NCBI GenBank assembly: GCA_017390825.1
Contig: JAFPAK010000107.1
Span: 1 to 8,524 of the forward strand
Direction of reading: 5' to 3'
Length of the DNA: 8,524 nt
Origin: Clostridia bacterium
Lineage (GTDB): Bacteria; Bacillota_A; Clostridia; Oscillospirales; Acutalibacteraceae
Made by a program: the position numbers and the translations under genes. Shown in pieces: positions 1 to 6,317 of this stretch. Numbering within the stretch: the stretch's first letter is position 1; every line of letters starts with the position of its first letter. Below the pieces are notes generated by a model, which saw nothing but the letters and a program-made list of their open reading frames with translations, was not told the DNA's origin and ran no database searches.

Positions 1-63
1 TCACAATAACACTAATGATTTTTATCTTTGAGATAGGTGTGTTTTCAAAGTACGTAACCCACT

Positions 64-95
64 ATGACACTTTCAAGCCGAATGTGTCATTTTTT
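64..95 (+). terminator. Rho-independent terminator for a gene left of the window
   Basis: ATGACAC (64-70) pairs with GTGTCAT (84-90), and the stem is followed directly by a run of T (90-95) on the plus strand. This is the expected form for the end of a plus-strand transcript entering from the left edge. No coding tail can be identified with confidence in bases 1-63. The stem is only 7 bp, so this is a moderate call. Confidence 0.55.
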
Positions 96-141
96 ATATA
101 AAAAGAAATTGGGAGAAACTTCTTTACGAAGTGTCTCCCAA
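96..141 (-). terminator. Terminator of the five-gene lipid operon
   Basis: TTGGGAGA (109-116) pairs with TCTCCCAA (134-141), and ACTTC (118-122) with GAAGT (128-132). One mismatch separates the two helices and the loop is 5 nt. Read on the minus strand, the stem is followed by a T-rich tract (about 96-108). It lies 13 bases past the stop codon of the last gene of the operon. The plus-strand flank after the hairpin is also T-rich, so it might work weakly in both directions. Confidence 0.8.
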
Positions 142-153
142 TTGATGCCGGTT

Positions 154-564
154 TTATTTTTCTTTATTCAGTTTTTTTCGTATATTTTCACGAATACTGT
201 CTATAAAAGAGGATTTGCTTTTGCCGAATACACATTCATATGCGAAATGCTCGCAGTTATTATGCAAAATATTGTAGCCACCTTCGCCGATTCTTGACAT
301 TGCCTCGCTCACAGTCTGTTCAGTAGACTTGCGTTCACACCGTTCTTTGGGATTCAGTTCCGCAACCTCAAGTTCACCGCCCGATAGGAAAGTGTATATA
401 TCTGTCGCAAGCACCTTAACTTCATCGGCGGGTTGCTCAACATTGTTCGGCAGGCCAAATTGGATGACGGTGCTTTCATCTGAAAAAATACCGTAATGAT
501 AATAAAATTTCACCTTAACACGCACCATATCACCGTAGTGAGGTTCGTTTTGTGTCCATTTCAT
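154..564 (-). CDS. LRAT-domain (NlpC/P60 superfamily) thiol acyltransferase/hydrolase-like protein
   Basis: A 136-residue protein with the hallmarks of the LRAT fold: GDMVRV at residues 11-16, a candidate catalytic His in YYHYGIF (H23), and the signature NNCEHF with its catalytic Cys (C104). Members of this circularly permuted papain-like superfamily transfer or hydrolyse acyl groups through a cysteine thioester; animal relatives act on phospholipids. The second His of the animal triad, 12 residues after the first, is Gln here (Q35 in VIQFG). There is no signal peptide or clear membrane helix, and the C-terminus is Lys-rich. The ATG directly follows the stop codon of the carrier-protein gene (TAAATG), with a GAGGG ribosome site inside that gene, so translation is probably coupled. 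The context suggests a lipid substrate, but a peptidase or amidase role cannot be excluded. Confidence 0.82.
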   Translation of the reverse strand: MKWTQNEPHYGDMVRVKVKFYYHYGIFSDESTVIQFGLPNNVEQPADEVKVLATDIYTFLSGGELEVAELNPKERCERKSTEQTVSEAMSRIGEGGYNILHNNCEHFAYECVFGKSKSSFIDSIRENIRKKLNKEK

Positions 565-801
565 TTACAGTTTGCCCTCAATACATCTGATAACATCATC
601 CACAGTGTTAATGCCGACAAAATCGTCATTTGTAAACTTTATGCCGAATTCTTCTTCCACCGCCATTGCCATATAAAGCATACCGATCGAATTCATGCCT
701 ATATCTTCACGCAGATTTGATGAAGCCGTAATATTTTCTGTAGCTATTTCGCCTTCAAAAACATTATTGAATACCTTTATCAATCGTTCAAAACAATTCA
801 T
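565..801 (-). CDS. Acyl carrier protein, stand-alone
   Basis: A 78-residue acidic helical protein of standard carrier-protein length. The phosphopantetheine attachment site is in DIGMNSIGM (residues 33-41, Ser38), corresponding to the usual DSL motif with Asp replaced by Asn. The remainder (VEEEFGIKF, and a C-terminal TVDDVIRCIE) matches the normal helix III/IV pattern. It should carry acyl chains as thioesters in the cytoplasm for the acyltransferases encoded beside it. Its ATG overlaps the TGA of the preceding PlsC-like gene (ATGA) and has an AAGGAG ribosome site. It is probably a dedicated carrier rather than the housekeeping AcpP, since no fatty-acid synthase genes are nearby. Confidence 0.92.
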   Translation of the reverse strand: MNCFERLIKVFNNVFEGEIATENITASSNLREDIGMNSIGMLYMAMAVEEEFGIKFTNDDFVGINTVDDVIRCIEGKL

Positions 802-1445
802 TTTATTGACTCCTTACATCTGTTCATTTCAAAAAGCACAGCGTTTGTGATGCTTGAAATATCCTTCAGCGACGGCAGTTTTTTAGTACACATTTCACTT
901 GGATATATTGTTTTTCCGATAACTACCGTTCTGCGGCAATACCAACGGCGGCGTTTGTGTATATACATCGGCACGATAGGCACATTCGCCTGCAATGCCA
1001 TTAAAACCGCTCCGGATTTGATGTCACTCATACTGCCCTCATCGGAAATACCACCTTGCGGAAATACCGACAGCACTCTTCCGTCTTTAAGCACTGAAAC
1101 GCATTTTTTAATGGCTTCAAGGTCTGCTTTATTGCGGTCGATCTTTATACAGCCGATACCTTTAAGCAAAAACTCAACTAATTTATTTTTCATCACGACC
1201 TCTGCTGCCATAAAAAACACTCTTCTGTACCAGAAGGTAACACCTACCACAAACGGATCCAAGAAGGAAGTGTGATTTGCCGTTGCAATTGCTCCTCCGT
1301 AAAGTCTGTCACGGTACTTTTCGCCTTCAGGCGTAACACATTTTAAGCGTAAGATCAGCGGAAAGGGTGCGCATACGATCCTTCCGATATCCATAGGCAA
1401 ACGGTGTATATCAAAAAGCTTTGCTTTTTTATATTGCTTTTGCAT
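798..1445 (-). CDS. PlsC-family 1-acyl-glycerol-3-phosphate acyltransferase-like protein (second copy)
   Basis: A 215-residue member of the PlsC/LPLAT family, which transfers acyl chains from acyl-ACP or acyl-CoA to lysophospholipid-type acceptors at the membrane. Motif I is NHTSFLD (H58 and D63, the HX4D catalytic pair). Motif II is GCIKIDRN (98-105). Motif III is FPQGG (128-132), where the usual FPEG has Gln in place of Glu. Motif IV is VPIVPMYI (155-162). A hydrophobic stretch near residues 21-34 may act as a membrane anchor. The start ATG shares one base with the stop of the upstream acyltransferase gene (TAATG), and its stop overlaps the ACP start. The Gln substitution suggests altered acceptor binding. 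The acceptor could be something other than lysophosphatidic acid. Confidence 0.88.
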   Translation of the reverse strand: MQKQYKKAKLFDIHRLPMDIGRIVCAPFPLILRLKCVTPEGEKYRDRLYGGAIATANHTSFLDPFVVGVTFWYRRVFFMAAEVVMKNKLVEFLLKGIGCIKIDRNKADLEAIKKCVSVLKDGRVLSVFPQGGISDEGSMSDIKSGAVLMALQANVPIVPMYIHKRRRWYCRRTVVIGKTIYPSEMCTKKLPSLKDISSITNAVLFEMNRCKESIK

Positions 1446-2095
1446 TACTTTTTCGCCTTTCTTTTTTCCAGCTCATCTTTTAATTCATATACCTTCTTTT
1501 CAAGCAGAGCTGTAAGCTCATTTAACCGCTCATCCTCAGAACTTTCATTGTTGCAATAGTCTTTAAGATACAGTTTTTCGCCTATCATAATATTTGCTCG
1601 CTTGAAAATGCCGTAGTTACCGTCAGTATAAACGGGTACTATTGCAGCATCGGTATGCGTTGCAATAAAAGCGGTGCTGACGGTAAACGGCCACGGTTTA
1701 CCGTTTATCGGAAGTCTTCCCTCTGGGAAAATACCGAGCGTGCCGCCATTATCCAGCACTGATAGCGAATCGGAAACAAAATCAAAGGTGAATGCATCAC
1801 GGTCAACACGAATGCCACCGAGGGAATATAAAAACTTTGCAAACAGCTTGCCCTTGTTGAACAGTACCTCTGCCATTAAAAATCGGATGGTTCGGAACGG
1901 AAAGACTGCAAGATAGAGTACAAAATCCATAAGTGACTTATGGTTTGATACCAATATGCAGGGCCTTGGAAGTCGTTTCGATTGAGATTTTTTGTTGATA
2001 TAATGCACTTTCGGCTTAAAGAAGATAAGCGCCGGAATAATACCTGTTATCTTCACAAATCCGGTAAAGAAATTAATAAAATGCTTGTTTTTCAT
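1445..2095 (-). CDS. PlsC-family acyltransferase (first copy)
   Basis: A 216-residue PlsC/LPLAT protein. It has a hydrophobic N-terminal segment (about residues 9-27) likely to sit in the membrane, motif I NHKSLMD (H52, D57), motif II GGIRVDRD (93-100), intact motif III FPEGR (123-127) and motif IV AIVPVY (151-156). The C-terminus is a charged Glu/Lys-rich helix. It retains all canonical catalytic and phosphate-binding positions, so it is the more conventional of the two acyltransferases. It is clearly diverged from its neighbour, which suggests different acceptors or positions rather than redundancy. The ATG lies one base after the stop of the ligase gene (TAATATG) with little Shine-Dalgarno sequence, pointing to translational coupling. 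Confidence 0.9.
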   Translation of the reverse strand: MKNKHFINFFTGFVKITGIIPALIFFKPKVHYINKKSQSKRLPRPCILVSNHKSLMDFVLYLAVFPFRTIRFLMAEVLFNKGKLFAKFLYSLGGIRVDRDAFTFDFVSDSLSVLDNGGTLGIFPEGRLPINGKPWPFTVSTAFIATHTDAAIVPVYTDGNYGIFKRANIMIGEKLYLKDYCNNESSEDERLNELTALLEKKVYELKDELEKRKAKK

Positions 2096-2096
2096 A

Positions 2097-4019
2097 TTAT
2101 AAATGTCTTTCTATGTATTCGCAGATTTCTTTCGGTGTATAGCGGTATTTTTCGGTATCTTCATACGATTCTATGCAAAACTCCTCAGACAGCGCAGTAA
2201 GGATAGAAAAATACTGTATGCTTGTAGCACCAAGATCAAAAAAGATATGCGAGTCGGCACTGACATCATTTTTATCAATGCCAAGCTTTGATGCGACTAT
2301 CTCCTTGATCCTTGTCATAAGAGCAGAGTCATTATCGTCATCACATGATGTAACAGTCATATCCGCAAACGGAGTCAGTTTGACTTCACCGTTTGCTATC
2401 TTTTTAATAAGCTGCTTTCTGCTGACTTTGATAGCTGTCGGCGGACAAAGCGCATCGTAGGTGAAATAGAACTTTTTAATAGCGGTGGTTTTCGGTAAAG
2501 TGTCATTTACAGAGTAAATTTCATTTTTCAGCGCATCAAGTTGTGTACTTGAAATATACTGATTTATCTGTACAACAATAGATAATTCTTCGCCGTTGTC
2601 ACCTTTAAGACCCAGAACGCAAAGAGATATTGCATCGGGAATGTTAAATTTCTGCTCAACAGTATCGGGGTTGATGTTTTCACCATTTTCACCGATGACG
2701 ACATCACCCTGCCGCCCCATTATATAATAGTGGCCATCCTTTTCACACATTTTATCACCGGTATCAAACCAACCGTCAATGGTGATCATTTCACCGTTGA
2801 TAAGCTTCTGACGGCAAAGTGAACTGCCCTTTATATGCAGTATGCCGTTTTCGTCAATTTTATACTGAACAGAGTCGAAGGGCTTGCCTATTGAGTTAAG
2901 ATTTCGGTATTTTGGCTTTCTGCGAAGTTCGACAGATGTTATACCGGCCTCGCTCATACCGTATCCGTTGTGCAGACAGTAGCCTATTCCGTTCATCATC
3001 TGTATTGCCGATGTGCGCAGATAACTACCACCGCTGATACAGAACATTACCGATCTGCCGAAAAGCTGATCTGTCACCTCGCTCATCGCCCGTTTTGCAA
3101 TTGCTGCGCCGAGTGTGGGACTTAAATTCTGTAATTTTGTCATCAGCTTAAGACCGGTGTTGAATTTCTTTTGCTGCTTTTCACCTTTTTCTCTGACTGC
3201 AGAAAGTACCTGCTTTTCTATCGTATGCCAGAGCATAGGTACTGCAAAAATATGCGTTACCTCATGCCTGCGGCAGGTTTTTAAAATAGTTTCAGCAGAA
3301 TAGTCACGCAGAAATACAAGCGTACGACCGAAAAATGTGAACCAGAAGTACACCGCAAACAGACCGAAAACATGATAAAACGGCAAAAATGCAAGTTGCT
3401 TTAAGCTGCCTTTGTAATGCTTTGTTATTCTCGGCCCTTGTTTTATTATGCTTTTAAAGTTAAGTATCTCCTCTGCAACCTCGTAGCCTGAATAAAAGCA
3501 GACTACTTCATTCATTGAGGTAGCAGACGAGGAAAATGCTATCTCATTTTGAAATACGTCATCAGGGCAGATGATATGAGTGTCGGTCAGAAGAGATGAT
3601 ATATCGATCGCCTCTGTATCCAGCCCGCTTTTTTTATCACACACAGTATATCGGATATTGAGTGTTTTAAGTATTGAATTTGAAAGCGATGAAGGATAGC
3701 GCATATTTACAAGATACGGCTTGTTGCCGCTCATAAGGATTGCCCAGAAAGCAACTATCCACTCTGCGCTGTTATCCAGTTCAAGTGCAACATAGCTGCC
3801 ACTTGCACCGATTTTTTGATACAGTGCACCTGCGGTGGTCTTTATCATATCACGAATTTCGCCGTAGGTTTGTTTTTTTATACGAAATCCGTCGTTGCTT
3901 TCGCAAAGTACATTGTCGCTCTTGCGGAACATAATTTCAAATATTGATTTAAAGTCTTTGCTTGAATTCTTTAGTGCCGCTTCATTGTAGCGGATATACT
4001 CTTTCAGATTTTTGTTCAT
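2097..4019 (-). CDS. Adenylate-forming acyl ligase with C-terminal carrier-protein domain
   Basis: A 640-residue fusion. Residues about 20-545 form an AMP-binding (ANL) enzyme: LPFYHVFGL (212-220), the YGMSEAG adenylate motif (353-359), the TGD ATP-ribose motif (420-422), the hinge GRQGDVV (435-441) and the A10 region with the predicted catalytic Lys531 in TAIKVSR. Residues about 565-640 form a carrier domain whose phosphopantetheine Ser is S600 (DLGATS). It should activate a carboxylic acid as acyl-AMP and load it on its own or a partner carrier. The A3 phosphate loop is degenerate: SSSATSMNEVV (163-173) replaces the TSGTTGxPK pattern, without its Gly and Lys. It is the first gene of the operon, behind a consensus promoter, with only a weak ribosome site (AGTGGG). 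The substrate is unknown; a fatty acid is favoured by the acyltransferases downstream. Confidence 0.88.
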   Translation of the reverse strand: MNKNLKEYIRYNEAALKNSSKDFKSIFEIMFRKSDNVLCESNDGFRIKKQTYGEIRDMIKTTAGALYQKIGASGSYVALELDNSAEWIVAFWAILMSGNKPYLVNMRYPSSLSNSILKTLNIRYTVCDKKSGLDTEAIDISSLLTDTHIICPDDVFQNEIAFSSSATSMNEVVCFYSGYEVAEEILNFKSIIKQGPRITKHYKGSLKQLAFLPFYHVFGLFAVYFWFTFFGRTLVFLRDYSAETILKTCRRHEVTHIFAVPMLWHTIEKQVLSAVREKGEKQQKKFNTGLKLMTKLQNLSPTLGAAIAKRAMSEVTDQLFGRSVMFCISGGSYLRTSAIQMMNGIGYCLHNGYGMSEAGITSVELRRKPKYRNLNSIGKPFDSVQYKIDENGILHIKGSSLCRQKLINGEMITIDGWFDTGDKMCEKDGHYYIMGRQGDVVIGENGENINPDTVEQKFNIPDAISLCVLGLKGDNGEELSIVVQINQYISSTQLDALKNEIYSVNDTLPKTTAIKKFYFTYDALCPPTAIKVSRKQLIKKIANGEVKLTPFADMTVTSCDDDNDSALMTRIKEIVASKLGIDKNDVSADSHIFFDLGATSIQYFSILTALSEEFCIESYEDTEKYRYTPKEICEYIERHL

Positions 4020-4065
4020 AATTGCCCACTTTTTATATCAAAATTCGATAAATTCATACAGAAAT

Positions 4066-4094
4066 ATTATAAAAGTAAATAATAAAAATGTCAA
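4066..4094 (-). promoter_or_regulatory. Consensus sigma-A promoter of the lipid operon
   Basis: Read on the minus strand, TTGACA (4089-4094) and TATAAT (4066-4071) are both perfect consensus hexamers, separated by exactly 17 bp. Transcription would start near 4059, giving a leader of about 40 nt before the ligase ATG at 4019. No operator-like repeat is evident in the short leader. Confidence 0.85.
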
Positions 4095-4097
4095 CAT

Positions 4098-4134
4098 AGA
4101 AAAATCGGTAAGACATTATTGCTGTCTTACCGAT
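4098..4134 (-). terminator. Terminator after the zinc-ribbon gene pair
   Basis: A perfect 12-bp stem, ATCGGTAAGACA (4104-4115) with TGTCTTACCGAT (4123-4134), has a 7-nt loop. On the minus strand it is followed by TTTTCTAT, a short U tract. It sits 17 bases past the stop of the zinc-ribbon gene and only about 10 bases before the -35 box of the lipid operon promoter. It would therefore insulate the two units. Confidence 0.82.
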
Positions 4135-4151
4135 CAAATTGCATATTTATA

Positions 4152-4829
4152 TTAATAATAGCTGTAATAATCGTCGTAATAGTCGTATGAATCGATCATA
4201 TCAATAGCGTTGCCTATAAACGCAAGTGAGATAAGACCGATCACGAACATTACTGCGGTAAGGATAATTCCTACAAGTCCGAGTATCTTGCCTGCTTTAG
4301 CCATACCCGATCTATTGCCTGCATTTATTGCACCTCTTGAAAGCACCATACCTACAATGGAAAGCGGAAGGCTGAATATCATAAATACAATAGCCATTAT
4401 TATTCCTGCGCCAATCGCTGAAAGAATAAGTGTATAGATAAGTCCGAGACCGGCAAATACAACACCGCCGATGCTGAGAGCCATACCTGTAATAGCTTTG
4501 CCTTTTGCAGGTGTGCCGTTTTGCTGCGGCTGTGCAGCGTAATATTGCGGCTGAACATACTGCGCAGCGGGCTGGGTAGGCTGACTGTATTGCGGTGCCT
4601 GATACTGCGGAGCTTCGGGCGTTACCGGTGTAGCCTCGACTACAGGTATCTCCTGAGCTACCGGTGCCGCTTCAGCTACCGGTGCTGCTTCAACAATCGG
4701 TGCAGGTTCTGCTATGGGAGTAGGTGCTGCTGCCTCGGTCGGCTGCTGCTCGACCATAGGTGTTCCGCAGGATGTGCAGAAATTCATCGGTGTTTCCGAT
4801 GTTTTTTGACATTTAGGGCAAATAAACAT
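4152..4829 (-). CDS. Zinc-ribbon membrane protein with Pro/Ala-rich repeat linker
   Basis: A 225-residue protein of unknown function. Residues 1-25 form a zinc ribbon (CPKC at 4-7 and CTSC at 18-21). Residues 26-110 are a low-complexity linker, first with hexapeptide-like repeats of the type APVAEA, then rich in Gln, Pro and Tyr. About three hydrophobic helices follow (115-138, 141-165, 182-207). The C-terminus is a striking Asp/Tyr tail (SYDYYDDYYSYY). Starting at 4829 is preferred over an upstream TTG at 4847: it gives an N-terminus matching the paralogue (MFICPKCQKTSE versus MYICPKCQKTSE) and a GGAGG ribosome site 8 bases upstream. The architecture resembles zinc-ribbon proteins with DUF4190-like membrane regions, common in Firmicutes; the ribbon is probably cytoplasmic. 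Confidence 0.85.
   Translation of the reverse strand: MFICPKCQKTSETPMNFCTSCGTPMVEQQPTEAAAPTPIAEPAPIVEAAPVAEAAPVAQEIPVVEATPVTPEAPQYQAPQYSQPTQPAAQYVQPQYYAAQPQQNGTPAKGKAITGMALSIGGVVFAGLGLIYTLILSAIGAGIIMAIVFMIFSLPLSIVGMVLSRGAINAGNRSGMAKAGKILGLVGIILTAVMFVIGLISLAFIGNAIDMIDSYDYYDDYYSYY
4614..4727 (-). repeat. Hexapeptide-coding tandem repeat in the zinc-ribbon linker
   Basis: The linker at residues about 35-72 is built from imperfect 6-residue units (for example APIVEA, APVAEA, APVAQE, IPVVEA, TPVTPE), an 18-bp period in the DNA. The plus strand shows repeated CTACCGGTG/CTTCAGCTACCGG-like blocks. The repeat probably forms an extended flexible spacer between ribbon and membrane, and is a likely site of length variation between strains. 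Confidence 0.7.
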
Positions 4830-4837
4830 AATAAATT

Positions 4838-4842
4838 CCTCC
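4838..4842 (-). promoter_or_regulatory. Ribosome binding site fixing the start at 4829
   Basis: GGAGG on the minus strand lies 8 bases before the ATG at 4829. It falls inside the reading frame if the upstream TTG/ATG codons (4847, 4844) are used, which argues that those are not the real start. Confidence 0.8.
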
Positions 4843-4858
4843 ATCAATTTTATCTAAA

Positions 4859-5419
4859 TTATTCTACTATAAGTAATATTGAAAGTATGCCTAAAAAGAT
4901 AGCCGAAAATACGATTCCGATAATACCAAATACCTTACCGACCTTGCGCATAGCAGATCTGTTTCCGTCTGAAGCGGCAGATCCGGCAATCGAAACTCCG
5001 ACGATTGACATTGCAAATGCGATAGTCTGAACTATAAGCGCTATAATTATACTCCTTTCATTGAAGACCATATCTTCCATGAAAGGGATTGAAAACAAGG
5101 CGATCATAAATCCTATGATACCAAGCACCATGCTTGCTGTCGCTTTACCCATTGATGCATTGGGATCGATAGGAGGTGGTGGCGGCACAGGACGGCTGTA
5201 TTGCGGCTGGCAGTACTGTGGCGGCATAGGCGGTTGTTGCATATATTGAGGCATCGGCTGCGGCGGCTGATACTGCTGTACAGGCGGTGTAATAGGTGTT
5301 GCTTCCACCGTAGGTATTTCTTCGACCGGCGGTTGCATCAGCTGTATTGGTGTTCCGCAATTCGGGCAGAAGTTTATCGCATTCTCCGATGTTTTTTGAC
5401 ATTTAGGACAAATATACAT
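4859..5419 (-). CDS. Zinc-ribbon membrane protein, paralogue of the next gene
   Basis: A 186-residue protein with the same plan as its downstream neighbour. It has a zinc ribbon (CPKC at 4-7, CPNC at 18-21), a Pro/Gln-rich linker (about 27-86, with YQPPQPMPQY-like and polyproline stretches), then three hydrophobic helices (95-113, 122-148, 161-183) ending at the C-terminus. A DGNRSAMRKVGK segment (151-162) before the last helix matches GNRSGMAKAGK in the neighbour, confirming common ancestry. It lacks the Tyr/Asp tail. The ATG has a strong AAGGAGG site (5427-5433) and its own promoter, and the next gene begins only 29 bases after its stop, so the two form one transcript. The function is unknown; a membrane sensor or adaptor is a guess. 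Confidence 0.85.
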   Translation of the reverse strand: MYICPKCQKTSENAINFCPNCGTPIQLMQPPVEEIPTVEATPITPPVQQYQPPQPMPQYMQQPPMPPQYCQPQYSRPVPPPPPIDPNASMGKATASMVLGIIGFMIALFSIPFMEDMVFNERSIIIALIVQTIAFAMSIVGVSIAGSAASDGNRSAMRKVGKVFGIIGIVFSAIFLGILSILLIVE

Positions 5420-5442
5420 TTTTATTCCTCCTTTTTAACATC

Positions 5443-5471
5443 ATTATATCATCTACCGCTTTGCGTTTCAA
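5443..5471 (-). promoter_or_regulatory. Sigma-A promoter of the zinc-ribbon pair
   Basis: On the minus strand, TTGAAA (5466-5471) and TATAAT (5443-5448) are separated by exactly 17 bp and lie just upstream of the AAGGAGG ribosome site. The 5' leader would be short, about 17-20 nt. No clear terminator separates this promoter from the end of ymdB, so some read-through from the upstream operon is possible. Confidence 0.8.
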
Positions 5472-5525
5472 GTAATAATTATACATTTATGCACAAAATA
5501 TGCAGTTTTCCCGGATTTATGATGT

Positions 5526-6311
5526 TTACTCCGCAACCCTGATATATATTCTCTCTGCTGCGGTTGCCCTTCCGCTTTTTTCATCAACGGTGAATATACA
5601 GCCGCATACGATACAGTCACCGTGTGCGGTGTCAAATCTTATCGGCATCATAGTCTTCATTTTACTTATCGTGATTTCCGGTTTAACACCGAGTACCGAC
5701 TGTTCAGGACCGCACATACCGAGATCAGTAATATAGCCCGTGCCTCCTTTAAGTATTTGTTCATCGGCAGTCTGCACATGAGTATGGGTGCCGAAGATCA
5801 CACTTGCTCTGCCGTCGGCATAAAAGCCGAGCGCACGCTTTTCCGAGGTAGCTTCGGCATGGATATCTACTATTATTATCTTCGCACCCTGATCTTTTGC
5901 AAGTTCCAGTTGCCTGTCAAGCGTTTCAAACGGATTATAAAGAGGCTCCATATACACAACGCCCATAATATTTATCACTGCAACAAGGCATCTGCCCATA
6001 TCGTAAATGCACATACCGCGTCCAGGCACGCCATTAGGATAATTTGCAGGGCGGATAAGGTATTCAAGCTCTTCAAACTTGTCATACATCTCTTTTCTGC
6101 GGAAAGCGTGGTTTCCGGTGGTGATGATGTCAACACCGCAATTAACGAGTTTTTCAGCACTTTGCGGTAAAATTCCGTTACCATCGGCACTATTTTCGCC
6201 GTTTGCGATAACCAGATCGATATTCTTATCCTTTTTCAGTTTCGGCAGAACCTTACGTAATGCTTCACATCCTACTCCCGATACAACATCGCCGATACAT
6301 AAAATATTCAT
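5526..6311 (-). CDS. ymdB: YmdB-family metallophosphoesterase (2',3'-cyclic nucleotide phosphodiesterase)
   Basis: A 261-residue protein, close to the family length of about 264. The dimetal site is intact: D8 in IGDVV, E39-N40 in ANGEN (36-40), N67-H68 in TGNH, H151 in DIHAEATSEK and H176/H178 in GTHTHVQTAD. In Bacillus subtilis YmdB is a cytoplasmic phosphodiesterase acting on 2',3'-cAMP and needed for normal biofilm and nanotube phenotypes. It is often found beside the RNase Y gene, which is not present in this window. Here it lies 6 bases downstream of the NusG-II gene, with GGAG 9 bases before the ATG, and is probably the last gene of the apbE operon. The annotation as YmdB family is firm; its physiological role in this organism is not. 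Confidence 0.95.
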   Translation of the reverse strand: MNILCIGDVVSGVGCEALRKVLPKLKKDKNIDLVIANGENSADGNGILPQSAEKLVNCGVDIITTGNHAFRRKEMYDKFEELEYLIRPANYPNGVPGRGMCIYDMGRCLVAVINIMGVVYMEPLYNPFETLDRQLELAKDQGAKIIIVDIHAEATSEKRALGFYADGRASVIFGTHTHVQTADEQILKGGTGYITDLGMCGPEQSVLGVKPEITISKMKTMMPIRFDTAHGDCIVCGCIFTVDEKSGRATAAERIYIRVAE

Positions 6312-6317
6312 AATACA

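Noticed and set aside
28..52. Short inverted repeat CTTTGA/TCAAAG
   Set aside because: Only 6 bp with a long loop and no T tract; expected by chance.
1..63. Possible C-terminal end of a plus-strand gene entering from the left
   Set aside because: One plus-strand frame ends at base 31 and another is open to about base 108, but neither shows a recognisable motif. Only the following hairpin hints at an upstream gene.
4614..4727. CRISPR-like or intergenic tandem repeat
   Set aside because: The repeated blocks are in frame, imperfect and encode the hexapeptide linker of a protein, with no spacers.
4521..5030. Long plus-strand frame spanning both zinc-ribbon genes
   Set aside because: Its Cys/Arg/Leu-rich translation is the complement of the Ala/Pro/Gln repeat region, and it crosses the boundary of two well-supported genes.
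5145..5402. Alternative minus-strand frame inside the first zinc-ribbon gene
   Set aside because: It is an Ala/Thr-rich product of the repetitive Pro/Gln codons read in another frame, with no start signal of its own.
5472..5525. Terminator after ymdB
   Set aside because: Only a 4-bp TGCA palindrome with a loop and no following T run was found, so no terminator is claimed.
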